From Synechococcaceae bacterium WB8_1B_136 (lineage in GTDB: Bacteria > Cyanobacteriota > Cyanobacteriia > PCC-6307 > Cyanobiaceae), in NCBI GenBank assembly GCA_010029175.1, contig RGNC01000127.1, forward strand, positions 1 through 6,060: a DNA stretch of 6,060 nucleotides, given 5' to 3'. A program made the position numbers and the translations under genes. Numbering within the stretch: the first letter of the stretch is position 1; every line of letters starts with the position of its first letter. Positions 1-5,717 of the stretch are shown here, piece after piece. The notes below the pieces were generated by a model. It saw only the letters and a program-made list of their open reading frames with translations, was not told the origin of the DNA and did no database searches.

Positions 1-423
1 CTGGAGGCCCTGCGGCTGCGGCCGGCCCTTTTGGGTTGGTTTCTGGAGCAGCGCGGCGGTTCAGCGGCCCTGATCGCCGCCAATGCCGAGCGGCTGGGGG
101 TGCGGCCGGCGGGAATCCGCGAGGGGCGTGCCCCCGAGGCGCTGGAGGCTCTGCCCGATCCCGATCGGGTGCTGATCGGCGGCGGCGGCCGCGGGCGCGC
201 GGCGGTGCTGGCGGCGGTGCTGCGGCGCCTGCGGCCGGGCGGGGTGGTGGTGATCCCCCTGGCCACCCTGGAGGCCCTGGCTGAGCTGCGGCCGCTGCTG
301 GAGCAGGCCGGTTGCCGGGTGGCGGTGGCCCAGCATCAGGCCTGGCGCGGGGCTCCCCTGGCGGATGGCACCCGCCTGGCACCGCTCAATCCCGTGCTGG
401 TGCTGCGGGGGGCCAGGGGTTGA
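1..423 (+). CDS. cobL: Precorrin-6Y/cobalt-precorrin methyltransferase, C-terminal (CbiT-like) part, truncated at left edge
   Basis: The frame is open from base 1 and stops with TGA at 421-423, leaving 140 residues of a protein that starts outside the window. The fragment looks like the second half of a SAM-dependent Rossmann methyltransferase of the CbiT/CobL-C type. It opens with an LEALRLRPA segment, which in this family follows the glycine-rich SAM loop. An FLEQRGGSAALIAANAERLG stretch (the strand-2 and helix region that binds SAM) comes next, then DPDRVLIGGGG at about residues 53-63 and a final APLNPVLVLRG. In the family this domain methylates and decarboxylates the corrin ring during cobalamin synthesis, and in cyanobacteria it is usually fused behind a CbiE domain. 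That fusion cannot be checked here. The last 38 bases overlap the 3' end of the convergent PIN toxin gene. Family assignment is fairly sure; the exact substrate is inferred. Confidence 0.82.
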   Translation: MEALRLRPALLGWFLEQRGGSAALIAANAERLGVRPAGIREGRAPEALEALPDPDRVLIGGGGRGRAAVLAAVLRRLRPGGVVVIPLATLEALAELRPLLEQAGCRVAVAQHQAWRGAPLADGTRLAPLNPVLVLRGARG

Positions 424-730
424 GCAGCGTGAGGCCGAGGGCCTCAAAGTCGCGGCTGTTGCGGGTGGCGAGCGAGGCCTGATGGGCCAGGCAGATGGCG
501 GCGATCACGGCATCGGCACACGCCATCGGGCGGCCCAGCCGTTCCCGGCGAGCGAGCAGTTCGCCGTACCAATGGGCTGCGTCGCTGTCGAACGGCAGCA
601 CGCGGCCTGGGAACAGACTGCGTCGCAGGGCGTCCCAGCTGGTCTGGAGGTCGGTGCGGCGCTGTCCCTCGGGCAGCCGTGCCAGGCCATGCAGGAGTTC
701 GGCCAGCACGTTGGTGTCGAGAACGATCAC
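386..730 (-). CDS. FitB/VapC-type PIN-domain toxin, internally shortened (possibly inactive)
   Basis: This 114-residue protein uses a GTG start at 730; an in-frame TGA at 737-739 rules out a longer N-terminus. It belongs to the PIN ribonuclease toxins: it begins MIVLDTNVLAEL, has a central GRVLPFD, then CADAVIAAI (D73), LATRNSRDF (N91, D94) and ends near LLNPW, all typical of FitB/VapC relatives. Full members, as I recall, have about 139 residues with the first acidic residue near 5 and the second near 42. Here D5 is followed by the AELLHGLARLPEG segment with E11, so about 31 residues between these landmarks are absent. The E11 to D73 spacing (62) equals the E42 to D104 spacing I recall for gonococcal FitB, so the loss is confined to the N-terminal third. 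The reading frame is intact. The antitoxin gene lies 14 bases upstream. The 3' end overlaps the cobL end in convergent orientation. It may be a decayed toxin or a minimal variant. Confidence 0.8.
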   Translation of the reverse strand: MIVLDTNVLAELLHGLARLPEGQRRTDLQTSWDALRRSLFPGRVLPFDSDAAHWYGELLARRERLGRPMACADAVIAAICLAHQASLATRNSRDFEALGLTLLNPWPPAAPARD

Positions 731-744
731 GCGGGTTCAGCGGC

Positions 745-1011
745 TCAGGCTGGTGGCTGGCTGAAGGTCGCCGCTTCGGCCAACGATGCACGCTGGGGCA
801 ATTCGAGATCCACACCGCCAAGCGGTGCGAAGTGCAGATGAATGCGGGTGCCGAGGCCAGGCGTCTCTGCCGCAGAACCGGCTTCGTTGTTGACCGTCTC
901 CCCCAGAATCGCGCGGGCCTCCTCTTCCATGGAGCGCCCGTGCCTGGCGGCCCTCAGGCGCAGCTGGCGCTTGACCTGTTCATCGAGGTTGCGGATGGTC
1001 AGTGTGGCCAT
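745..1011 (-). CDS. FitA/VapB-type ribbon-helix-helix antitoxin
   Basis: An 88-residue protein starting with ATG at 1011. The N-terminal 40 residues (MATLTIRNLDEQVKRQLRLR, then AARHGRSMEEEARAIL) have the ribbon-helix-helix pattern: a short beta strand that pairs in the dimer and contacts DNA, followed by two helices. The C-terminal part carries GLGTRIHLHFAPLGGVDLEL followed by PQR, the arm that in FitA-like antitoxins wraps the cognate PIN toxin and blocks its active site. Length and domains look complete, unlike the toxin beside it. In this family the antitoxin, alone or with toxin, represses its own operon by binding an inverted repeat; such a repeat lies at 1025-1052, starting 13 bases before the start codon. 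A G-rich stretch (GGGGGTT) just upstream could serve as a weak ribosome binding site. GC is lower here (60-65% in sampled lines) than in neighbouring core genes, consistent with horizontal acquisition. Confidence 0.85.
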   Translation of the reverse strand: MATLTIRNLDEQVKRQLRLRAARHGRSMEEEARAILGETVNNEAGSAAETPGLGTRIHLHFAPLGGVDLELPQRASLAEAATFSQPPA

Positions 1012-1024
1012 GACAACCCCCGCA

Positions 1025-1052
1025 TCGCTGGCGTTGACAGCAACGCTAGCGA
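1025..1052. promoter_or_regulatory. Inverted repeat, candidate antitoxin operator
   Basis: Two 12-base arms, TCGCTGGCGTTG (1025-1036) and CAACGCTAGCGA (1041-1052), pair at 11 of 12 positions around an ACAG spacer, with a G/T at 1030/1047. The repeat starts 13 bases upstream of the antitoxin ATG and covers the TAG stop of the DUF192 gene. No T-run follows it on the minus strand, so a rho-independent terminator is less likely than an operator bound by the ribbon-helix-helix antitoxin. Binding is inferred from family behaviour. Confidence 0.5.
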
Positions 1053-1525
1053 GGGGTCTGGGGTGTGGCTGGAGGCTTGGCGATCAGGGCCTGGATTCGG
1101 GCTGCCGATCCCACCGAGAGTCCGAGTCGGGCGGCTTCACCCGCCGCCAGTTCCACCACGCCATCGGCCGGTTCATCGGGCCCGTAGCTGCGGCAGGGCA
1201 GCCGTGGGCAGGGGGTGGCATTGGCTTCGATGGCGATCACCCGGCCGTTGCGCAGGAACAACATGTCGAGCGGGGCCGGGGTGCGATGCATCCAGAACTT
1301 CAGCGGTTGCGGCTGGGGGTAGGGAAACCACATGCCCCGCAGGGGTGCCAGGGGCGGCCGGCCCATCAGGCCCCAGGTCTGCTGCTGGTTGGTGCGGGCC
1401 ACCTCCAGTTGGATGCAGGCTTGCTTGGAGGCTTTGGGGGCCCCGGCGCCGGTCTCCAGGCACCACTGGGCCTCGATCGGCAACACCTGGGGCGGAGCCG
1501 TGGCTGGGGTGCTGGGCAGGGGCAT
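1046..1525 (-). CDS. DUF192 family protein
   Basis: A 159-residue protein with the DUF192 pattern through residues ~37-148: LEVARTNQQQTWGLMGR (40-56), RGMWFPYP (63-70), FWMHRTPAPLDMLFLRNGRV (77-96), CPRLPCRSYGP (106-116, two cysteines) and DGVVELAAGEAARLGLSVG. The family is a small beta-rich fold found across bacteria and archaea; its biochemical role is not established. The N-terminal ~35 residues are proline- and alanine-rich with no hydrophobic stretch, so no signal peptide is visible from this ATG. The frame stays open upstream to a TGA at 1607-1609, giving possible alternative starts such as CTG at 1579, but the added residues are not hydrophobic either and would overlap the regulator stop. 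The gene sits 50 bases after the response regulator, and its TAG stop lies within the inverted repeat before the antitoxin. Confidence 0.85.
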   Translation of the reverse strand: MPLPSTPATAPPQVLPIEAQWCLETGAGAPKASKQACIQLEVARTNQQQTWGLMGRPPLAPLRGMWFPYPQPQPLKFWMHRTPAPLDMLFLRNGRVIAIEANATPCPRLPCRSYGPDEPADGVVELAAGEAARLGLSVGSAARIQALIAKPPATPQTPR

Positions 1526-1542
1526 CGGATCGGGAGCGAGGG

Positions 1543-1573
1543 TTGAGCTTGAGGGTTGGGCTTGAGGCTTGAG
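1543..1573. repeat. Short imperfect TTGAG repeat
   Basis: The pentamer TTGAG occurs four times in 31 bases (1543, 1549, 1562, 1569). The octamer GGCTTGAG is present twice, at 1559-1566 and 1566-1573, sharing one base. The cluster fills the gap between the response regulator stop and the DUF192 start. It looks like slippage-type low-complexity sequence; no function is evident. Confidence 0.5.
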
Positions 1574-1575
1574 CT

Positions 1576-2253
1576 TCAGGTGGGCGGCCTTAGCTGGGGT
1601 GGTCCATCACTGAGGCAGTAGCCCTGCCCCCGCACGGTGTGGATCAGTCGCCGCTCCCCCTGCTCCTCCAGCTTCTGGCGCAGGTAGCGCACGTACACCT
1701 CGATCACATTGCTGGCGGCGCCCTGCTGGTCGTGCCACACCTGCTGCAGGATCCGCTCGCGGCTCAGCACTTCGCCACGGTGTTGGATCAGCAGCAGCAG
1801 CAGGGCATATTCCCGGGCTGTGAGGGCCAGTTGGCGCTGGCCGCGGCGCACCTCATGGCGGCTGGGCACCACCGTGAGATCCGCCAGGCTGAGGCGGTCG
1901 CTGGGGGGCTGGGCCTTGCTGAGCAGCTTGCGGTGCAGCCGCAGCCGCAGCAGCAGATCACTGGCTCCGGCCGATGACAGCCAGAAATCCGCTGCCCCCG
2001 AGCGCAGCAGCCGGGAGCGGGCGGCAACGCTGTCGTGGCCCAGATCCAGCAGCAGGGGTACCCCTGGCAGGGCCCGCTGCAGATCGGCCACGCGATCCGC
2101 CAGCTCCGCCCCCAGCACCGCCAGCTGGCAGCCCTGCCAGCTGCTGGCATCGCCTGGATCCCCCAGCCGGCAGGCATAGCCGGAGGCCTCCAGCCGCGGG
2201 GCCAGGGCGGTGGCCTGTTCCCCCAGCAGCAGCACCAGCGCTTCGCTGCTCAT
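1576..2253 (-). CDS. OmpR/PhoB-type response regulator with degenerate, aspartate-less receiver
   Basis: A 225-residue DNA-binding protein. Residues ~1-110 align in layout with a receiver domain, but the signature residues are missing. The N-terminal strand reads LVLLLGEQ, with no acidic pair where VVDDE is usual. The phosphoacceptor strand reads LAVLGAEL with G48 in place of Asp. The region of the conserved Lys reads ADFWLSSAG (88-96) with no Lys. Residues ~120-215 form a well-conserved winged helix: LTAREYALL (144-152), GEVLSRERILQQVW (160-173), NVIEVYVRYLRQKL (182-195, recognition helix) and IHTVRGQGYCL (204-214). It should therefore bind DNA as a dimer without Asp phosphorylation, as atypical OmpR regulators do. 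The ATG at 2253 overlaps the nadK stop in ATGA, so translation is likely coupled. No histidine kinase is nearby. Targets are unknown. Confidence 0.88.
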   Translation of the reverse strand: MSSEALVLLLGEQATALAPRLEASGYACRLGDPGDASSWQGCQLAVLGAELADRVADLQRALPGVPLLLDLGHDSVAARSRLLRSGAADFWLSSAGASDLLLRLRLHRKLLSKAQPPSDRLSLADLTVVPSRHEVRRGQRQLALTAREYALLLLLIQHRGEVLSRERILQQVWHDQQGAASNVIEVYVRYLRQKLEEQGERRLIHTVRGQGYCLSDGPPQLRPPT

Positions 2254-3167
2254 GGCGCGCCGCCATTGCCGGGCTTGGCCACATGGGGCAGGCCCCAGCC
2301 CAGCTTGTTGCGCAGCACCTGGAAAAACTCATGATCCGCCAGGCGCACGAAGCGCACCGGGTGCTCGCTGCGGCGGATCAACACCCGGTCTTCGGGCCAC
2401 ACGTAGCAGCCGGCGCTGCCATCCACCACCATCATCAGCCGCTCCGGCGTGGCGGGAAACACCGTCACCGGCTCCCGGTCGCTGAACACCAGGGCCCGCG
2501 AGGCCAGGGAGTGGGGCGCGATCGGGGTGAGCTGCAGCACCGGGCAATCGGGGGTGATCACGGGGCCGCCGGCGCTGAGGGCGTAGGCGGTGGAGCCCGT
2601 CGGGGTGGCGAGGATCACACCGTCGGCGGCGATGTCCACGGGGGCGTGGCGGCCGATGGCGATCTCGAAATGGCACATCGAGGTGAGTGGCTCGCGGTGT
2701 AGGGCCATTTCGTTGAGGCACAGCACCTCCCAGCGCCGCTGCTCACCGCGCATCACGCTCACCACCAGCATGGTGCGCTCCTCCACCGTCCACTGGCCGC
2801 TGATCACCTGCTCCAGCGCCTCATCCAGCTTGGGCAGGTAGGTCTCGGCCAGGAAGCCCAGGTGACCGGTGTTGATGGTGAGGATCGGCACGTCGATCGG
2901 CGCCGTCTGGCGGGCGGCCGAGAGCACCGTGCCGTCGCCCCCCAGCACCACCGCCAGCTTCATGCCCCGCTTGAAGTTCGCCGGCACGCAGGCGTTGTGC
3001 CCCAAGGTGCGCAGGTGCTGATCGGGATTGGCAAAGCCCACCATGCCGCCGGCACTGCTGGCCCGCAGCACCTCGAAGCCGGCCTCTCGAAAGCGGGTCT
3101 CGATGGCATCGGCGGTGGCCAGGGCCAGGTCCTTGCCGTCGTTGACGATCAGTCCGACACGGGGCAC
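2250..3167 (-). CDS. nadK: NAD kinase
   Basis: A 305-residue ATP-NAD kinase, which phosphorylates NAD to NADP in the cytoplasm. Diagnostic motifs are present: AVVLGGDGTVL with GGDGT at 76-80, LTINTGHLGFLAE (96-108), LNEMALHR (151-158), and DGVILATPTGSTAYALSAGG (182-201), which forms much of the nucleotide site. A segment at about 55-69 (LGHNACVPANFKRGM) precedes the GGDGT strand. The GTG start at 3167 is the only sensible one: the frame upstream meets TAA at 3195-3197 with no other start codon of the usual kind. There is no clear Shine-Dalgarno. pheS ends 61 bases upstream on the same strand, and the response regulator overlaps its stop by four bases. Cyanobacteria often carry two NAD kinases; which paralogue this is cannot be told here. 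Confidence 0.95.
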   Translation of the reverse strand: MPRVGLIVNDGKDLALATADAIETRFREAGFEVLRASSAGGMVGFANPDQHLRTLGHNACVPANFKRGMKLAVVLGGDGTVLSAARQTAPIDVPILTINTGHLGFLAETYLPKLDEALEQVISGQWTVEERTMLVVSVMRGEQRRWEVLCLNEMALHREPLTSMCHFEIAIGRHAPVDIAADGVILATPTGSTAYALSAGGPVITPDCPVLQLTPIAPHSLASRALVFSDREPVTVFPATPERLMMVVDGSAGCYVWPEDRVLIRRSEHPVRFVRLADHEFFQVLRNKLGWGLPHVAKPGNGGAP

Positions 3168-3212
3168 CGATCGTGGGCGAGGGGCAGCAGGAGTTTATGA
3201 GGGCCCCGAACA

Positions 3213-3227
3213 GCCTGGCGCCCAGGC
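3213..3227 (-). terminator. Small hairpin after pheS, weak terminator candidate
   Basis: GCCTGG and CCAGGC form a perfect six-base stem around a three-base loop, starting two bases after the pheS stop. On the minus strand no T-run follows, so rho-independent termination is doubtful. It may instead attenuate or only punctuate the pheS-nadK junction. Confidence 0.25.
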
Positions 3228-3228
3228 C

Positions 3229-4236
3229 TCAGAACTGCTCAAGGAAGCGCAGATCGCTGGTGAACAGGCGACGGATGTCGTCGATGCCGTGGCGCACCAT
3301 GCAGAAGCGCTCCACGCCCAGGCCGGCGGCGAAGCCGCTCCAGCGCTCCGGATCGAGGCCGAGGCCCTCCAGCACGGCCGGATCCACCATGCCGCAGCCC
3401 ATCACCTCCAGCCAGCGGCCGCGCCATTGCACATCCACTTCGGCGCTGGGCTCGGTGAAGGGGAAGTAGCTGGCCCGGAACCGCACCGGCAGGTCGCCGA
3501 AGAACTGCTGCAGGAAGGCCGTCACCGTGCCGCGCAGGTGGCTGAAATCCAGGCCCTCATCAATGGCCAGCACCTCCACCTGGTGGAACACCGGCGAGTG
3601 GGTGGCATCCACGGCGTCGCGGCGATACACCCGGCCGGGGGCCACGATGCGCACCGGCGGCGGGTTGTTCTCCAGGTGGCGGATCTGCACCGGTGAGGTG
3701 TGGGTGCGCAGCAGCTCGTGATCCGACAGATAAAAGGTGTCCTGCATGTCCCGGGCCGGGTGATGGGGCGGGATGTTCAGGGCGGTGAAGTTGTAGTAGT
3801 CGCTCTCGATCTCGGGGCCTTCCTCCACCCGGTAGCCCAGCCCCGCGAAGATGTCCACGATCTCCTCGATCGTGCTGATCAGGGGGTGGCGGTGGCCCAC
3901 CGGGATCGCCGTGGCCGGCATGGTCACATCCAGGGTTTCGGCGGCGATGCGCGCGGCCATGGCCGCCCCTTTCACCGCCGCCAGCCGCTCGGCCAGCAGG
4001 CCCTGCACCTGCTCCTTGAGCACATTGGCCCGCTGGCCCACCAGCGGCCGCTCCTCGCCGGGCAGTTTGCCCATGGCCCCCAGCACGCCCGAGAGCTTGC
4101 CCTTCTTGCCCAGCAGCCCCACCCGCAGCTCCTCCAGCTCAGAGGCGGTGGCGGCGGCGGCGATGGCGGCGGCGGCCTGGGCCTCCAACTGCTCCAGCTG
4201 TTCGGTGAGCTGCTGCAGGCTGACGGTGGCGCTCAC
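3229..4236 (-). CDS. pheS: Phenylalanine--tRNA ligase alpha subunit
   Basis: A 335-residue catalytic subunit of the (alpha-beta)2 phenylalanyl-tRNA synthetase, which charges tRNA-Phe with phenylalanine. Residues 1-90 form the N-terminal coiled-coil that contacts tRNA, including LRVGLLGKKGKLS (37-49). The class II core follows: motif 1 around HPLISTIEEIVDIFAGLGY (117-135), the RTHTSPVQ segment (177-184), motif 2 in GRVYRRDAVDATHSPVFHQVEVL (201-223), FPFTEPSAEVDV (258-269) and motif 3 GFAAGLGVERFCMVRHGIDD (301-320). The GTG at 4236 is chosen because it gives VSATVSLQQL, a normal length and N-terminus; the frame remains open far upstream, antisense to surE, but that stretch is not PheS-like. pheT is not in the window. 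surE diverges 87 bases away, and nadK follows on the same strand. Confidence 0.95.
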   Translation of the reverse strand: MSATVSLQQLTEQLEQLEAQAAAAIAAAATASELEELRVGLLGKKGKLSGVLGAMGKLPGEERPLVGQRANVLKEQVQGLLAERLAAVKGAAMAARIAAETLDVTMPATAIPVGHRHPLISTIEEIVDIFAGLGYRVEEGPEIESDYYNFTALNIPPHHPARDMQDTFYLSDHELLRTHTSPVQIRHLENNPPPVRIVAPGRVYRRDAVDATHSPVFHQVEVLAIDEGLDFSHLRGTVTAFLQQFFGDLPVRFRASYFPFTEPSAEVDVQWRGRWLEVMGCGMVDPAVLEGLGLDPERWSGFAAGLGVERFCMVRHGIDDIRRLFTSDLRFLEQF

Positions 4237-4270
4237 GGCTGGGCTACGGCGACTGCCGACTGTAGGCAGC

Positions 4271-4295
4271 GGCGCCCCGCAGGCCCGGGGCCGCC
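4271..4295. repeat. GC-rich inverted repeat between pheS and surE
   Basis: GGC-GCCCCG (4271-4279) can pair with CGGGGC-C-GCC (4286-4295), making nine base pairs with one bulged C around a six-base loop. It lies 28 bases before the surE ATG and 34 bases from the pheS GTG. It could be a leader hairpin or an operator, or simply chance in sequence this rich in GC. No convincing -10/-35 pair or Shine-Dalgarno was found in the 87-base gap. Confidence 0.3.
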
Positions 4296-4323
4296 TTAGC
4301 TTGCGGCCAGAGCTCCCGGCGCC

Positions 4324-5112
4324 ATGGATCCCCTGCGCATCCTGATCAGCAACGACGACGGGGTGTTCGCCGACGGCATCCGCAGCCTGGCGGCGGAGGC
4401 GGCGCGGCGGGGCCATCAGGTTACGGTGGTGTGCCCTGATCAGGAGCGCTCCGCCACCGGCCATGGCCTCACCCTGCAGACCCCCCTGCGGGCCGAGCGG
4501 GCCGATGAGCTGTTTGCCGAGGGGGTCACGGCCTGGGCCTGCAGCGGCACCCCCTCCGACTGCGTGAAGCTGGCCCTGTTCGCCCTGCTGGAGCAGTGGC
4601 CCGACCTGGTGCTCTCCGGCATCAACCATGGCCCCAACCTGGGCACCGACGTGCTCTATTCCGGCACCGTGAGTGCCGCCATGGAGGGCACGATCGAGGG
4701 GTTGCCGGCCCTGGCGGTGAGCAGCGCTGATTTCCAGTGGCGCCACTTCCAGCCCGCCGCCAGCCTGGCCCTGGATGTGGCCGAGCGCCTGTTGCGGGAG
4801 GGCTGGCCCGCAGGCGCGCTGCTCAACCTCAACGTGCCGCCCCTGCCGGCGGAGGCCATGGGCCCGCTGCGCTGGTGCCGCACGGCGGTGCGCCGTTACA
4901 CCGACCAGTTCGATCGGCGCGTCGATCCCCGCGGCCGCACCTATTACTGGCTGGCCGGAGAGGTGGCCAACGACCTGGAGGCCGAGGTGTCCGGTCCAGC
5001 GGACTGGCCCACCGACGTGGCCCACGTGGGGGCTGGTGGCGCGGCCCTCACCCCGCTGCAGCCGGAGATCTTCTGGCGCGGCAGCTGCGCCGCTCTGCCC
5101 TCGCTCCCCTAG
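4324..5112 (+). CDS. surE: 5'/3'-nucleotidase SurE
   Basis: A 262-residue SurE-family metal-dependent phosphatase that dephosphorylates nucleoside monophosphates in the cytoplasm. The family signature is intact: ILISNDDGVFADGI with the metal-binding NDDG at residues 9-12 or so, CPDQERSATGHGLTL (the S/T loop), CSGTPSDCVKLAL, and SGINHGPNLGTDVLYSGTVS followed by AAMEG, where the Asn of GIN-HG contributes to the metal site. The length fits the family (about 250-270). The ATG at 4324 gives MDPLRILISNDDG, the expected distance to the motif; no Shine-Dalgarno precedes it. pheS lies divergently upstream. The TAG stop at 5110-5112 shares the CTAG tetramer with the stop of the DUF3611 gene on the other strand, so there is no intergenic space at the 3' end. 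Confidence 0.95.
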   Translation: MDPLRILISNDDGVFADGIRSLAAEAARRGHQVTVVCPDQERSATGHGLTLQTPLRAERADELFAEGVTAWACSGTPSDCVKLALFALLEQWPDLVLSGINHGPNLGTDVLYSGTVSAAMEGTIEGLPALAVSSADFQWRHFQPAASLALDVAERLLREGWPAGALLNLNVPPLPAEAMGPLRWCRTAVRRYTDQFDRRVDPRGRTYYWLAGEVANDLEAEVSGPADWPTDVAHVGAGGAALTPLQPEIFWRGSCAALPSLP

Positions 5113-5681
5113 TTGGGCCGGTAGATCCGCTGCAGCAGCCAGAGGCTGATCCACAGCCCGATCAGGTGGGCGAACAGCACCTGGGTGTTGCTCAGCACCG
5201 AGAGCATCTCCAGCGAGGTGATCGGGTAGTTGGTGATGCGGCCCCCGGGGGTGGTCATGGCGCCGCCGAAGGCGAAACCCGCCTGCATCGAGGCCTGGAA
5301 GAACAGGCTGCCCGCCAGGCTCTGGTAGCCCACGGCGCCCAGGGTCAGCCCGATCAGATCCGCCAGCACCCCCCGCTTGATCAGCCGGGCGGTTTCGCCC
5401 TTGCTGGGCCGCACCGGGCTGGCCAGGGCCCGCCCGCAGCGAATGATCAGCCAGCTCTGCCAGAGGCACCACAGCAGGATGAAGAAGGCCAGGGTGGTGA
5501 GCGAGAGGCCGGGGCTGAGGCCCAGGGCCTTGTCGGCGCGAGCACCGATCTGGCCGCCGATGTTGTTGAACAGCAGCACCCCCAGCACCACCACCGCCAG
5601 CACCACCTGGGCCCAGAAGCGCACCCAGCCCACCCGGCGCAGGGCGGCGGAGATCAGCTGCAGATCGAGGCGGTCGGCCAT
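5109..5681 (-). CDS. DUF3611 family membrane protein (TIC21/PIC1-like)
   Basis: A 190-residue integral membrane protein. Four hydrophobic segments are visible at about 22-41, 59-80, 103-128 and 163-186, separated by polar stretches such as ASPVRPSKGETARLIKRG (87-104). The opening RVGWVRFWAQVVLAVV and the closing NTQVLFAHLIGLWISLWLLQ are typical of DUF3611 proteins of cyanobacteria. To my knowledge this family includes the chloroplast envelope protein TIC21/PIC1, proposed as an import component or iron permease, so a transport role is possible but not shown here. The ATG at 5681 (MADRLDLQLISAALRRVGW) is preferred; the frame continues upstream to 6017, but that part is antisense to ribF and not hydrophobic. 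The stop overlaps that of surE. ribF diverges upstream. Confidence 0.85.
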   Translation of the reverse strand: MADRLDLQLISAALRRVGWVRFWAQVVLAVVVLGVLLFNNIGGQIGARADKALGLSPGLSLTTLAFFILLWCLWQSWLIIRCGRALASPVRPSKGETARLIKRGVLADLIGLTLGAVGYQSLAGSLFFQASMQAGFAFGGAMTTPGGRITNYPITSLEMLSVLSNTQVLFAHLIGLWISLWLLQRIYRPN

Positions 5682-5717
5682 GGAGGCGGGGCGGCGCTGC
5701 GGCGCGGAGTGATGCCC

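Noticed and set aside
1025..1052. The inverted repeat as a rho-independent terminator of DUF192
   Set aside because: Stem strength is adequate, but no T-run follows on the minus strand (next bases are TGCGGGGG) and it lies close to the antitoxin start, so an operator is the better reading.
679..1572. 297-codon plus-strand open frame across the antitoxin and DUF192 region
   Set aside because: Composition is Arg/Gly/Pro/Trp-rich with no recognisable domain, and it is fully antisense to two well-supported family proteins.
1974..2702. 242-codon plus-strand open frame opposite the regulator and nadK
   Set aside because: It is Pro/Ala/Gly/His-rich shadow sequence; the minus strand encodes NAD kinase motifs throughout.
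3028..4345. Several plus-strand open frames opposite pheS (3028-3696, 3700-4299, 3851-4345)
   Set aside because: They lack domains and mirror the PheS coding frame; they are expected by chance in sequence with so few AT-rich stop codons.
3229..5472. 747-codon open frame on the minus strand continuing pheS upstream
   Set aside because: The part above 4236 is antisense to surE and to part of the DUF3611 gene, is rich in Gly/Arg/Gln without any domain, and exists because high GC removes stop codons. Only the last 335 codons are PheS.
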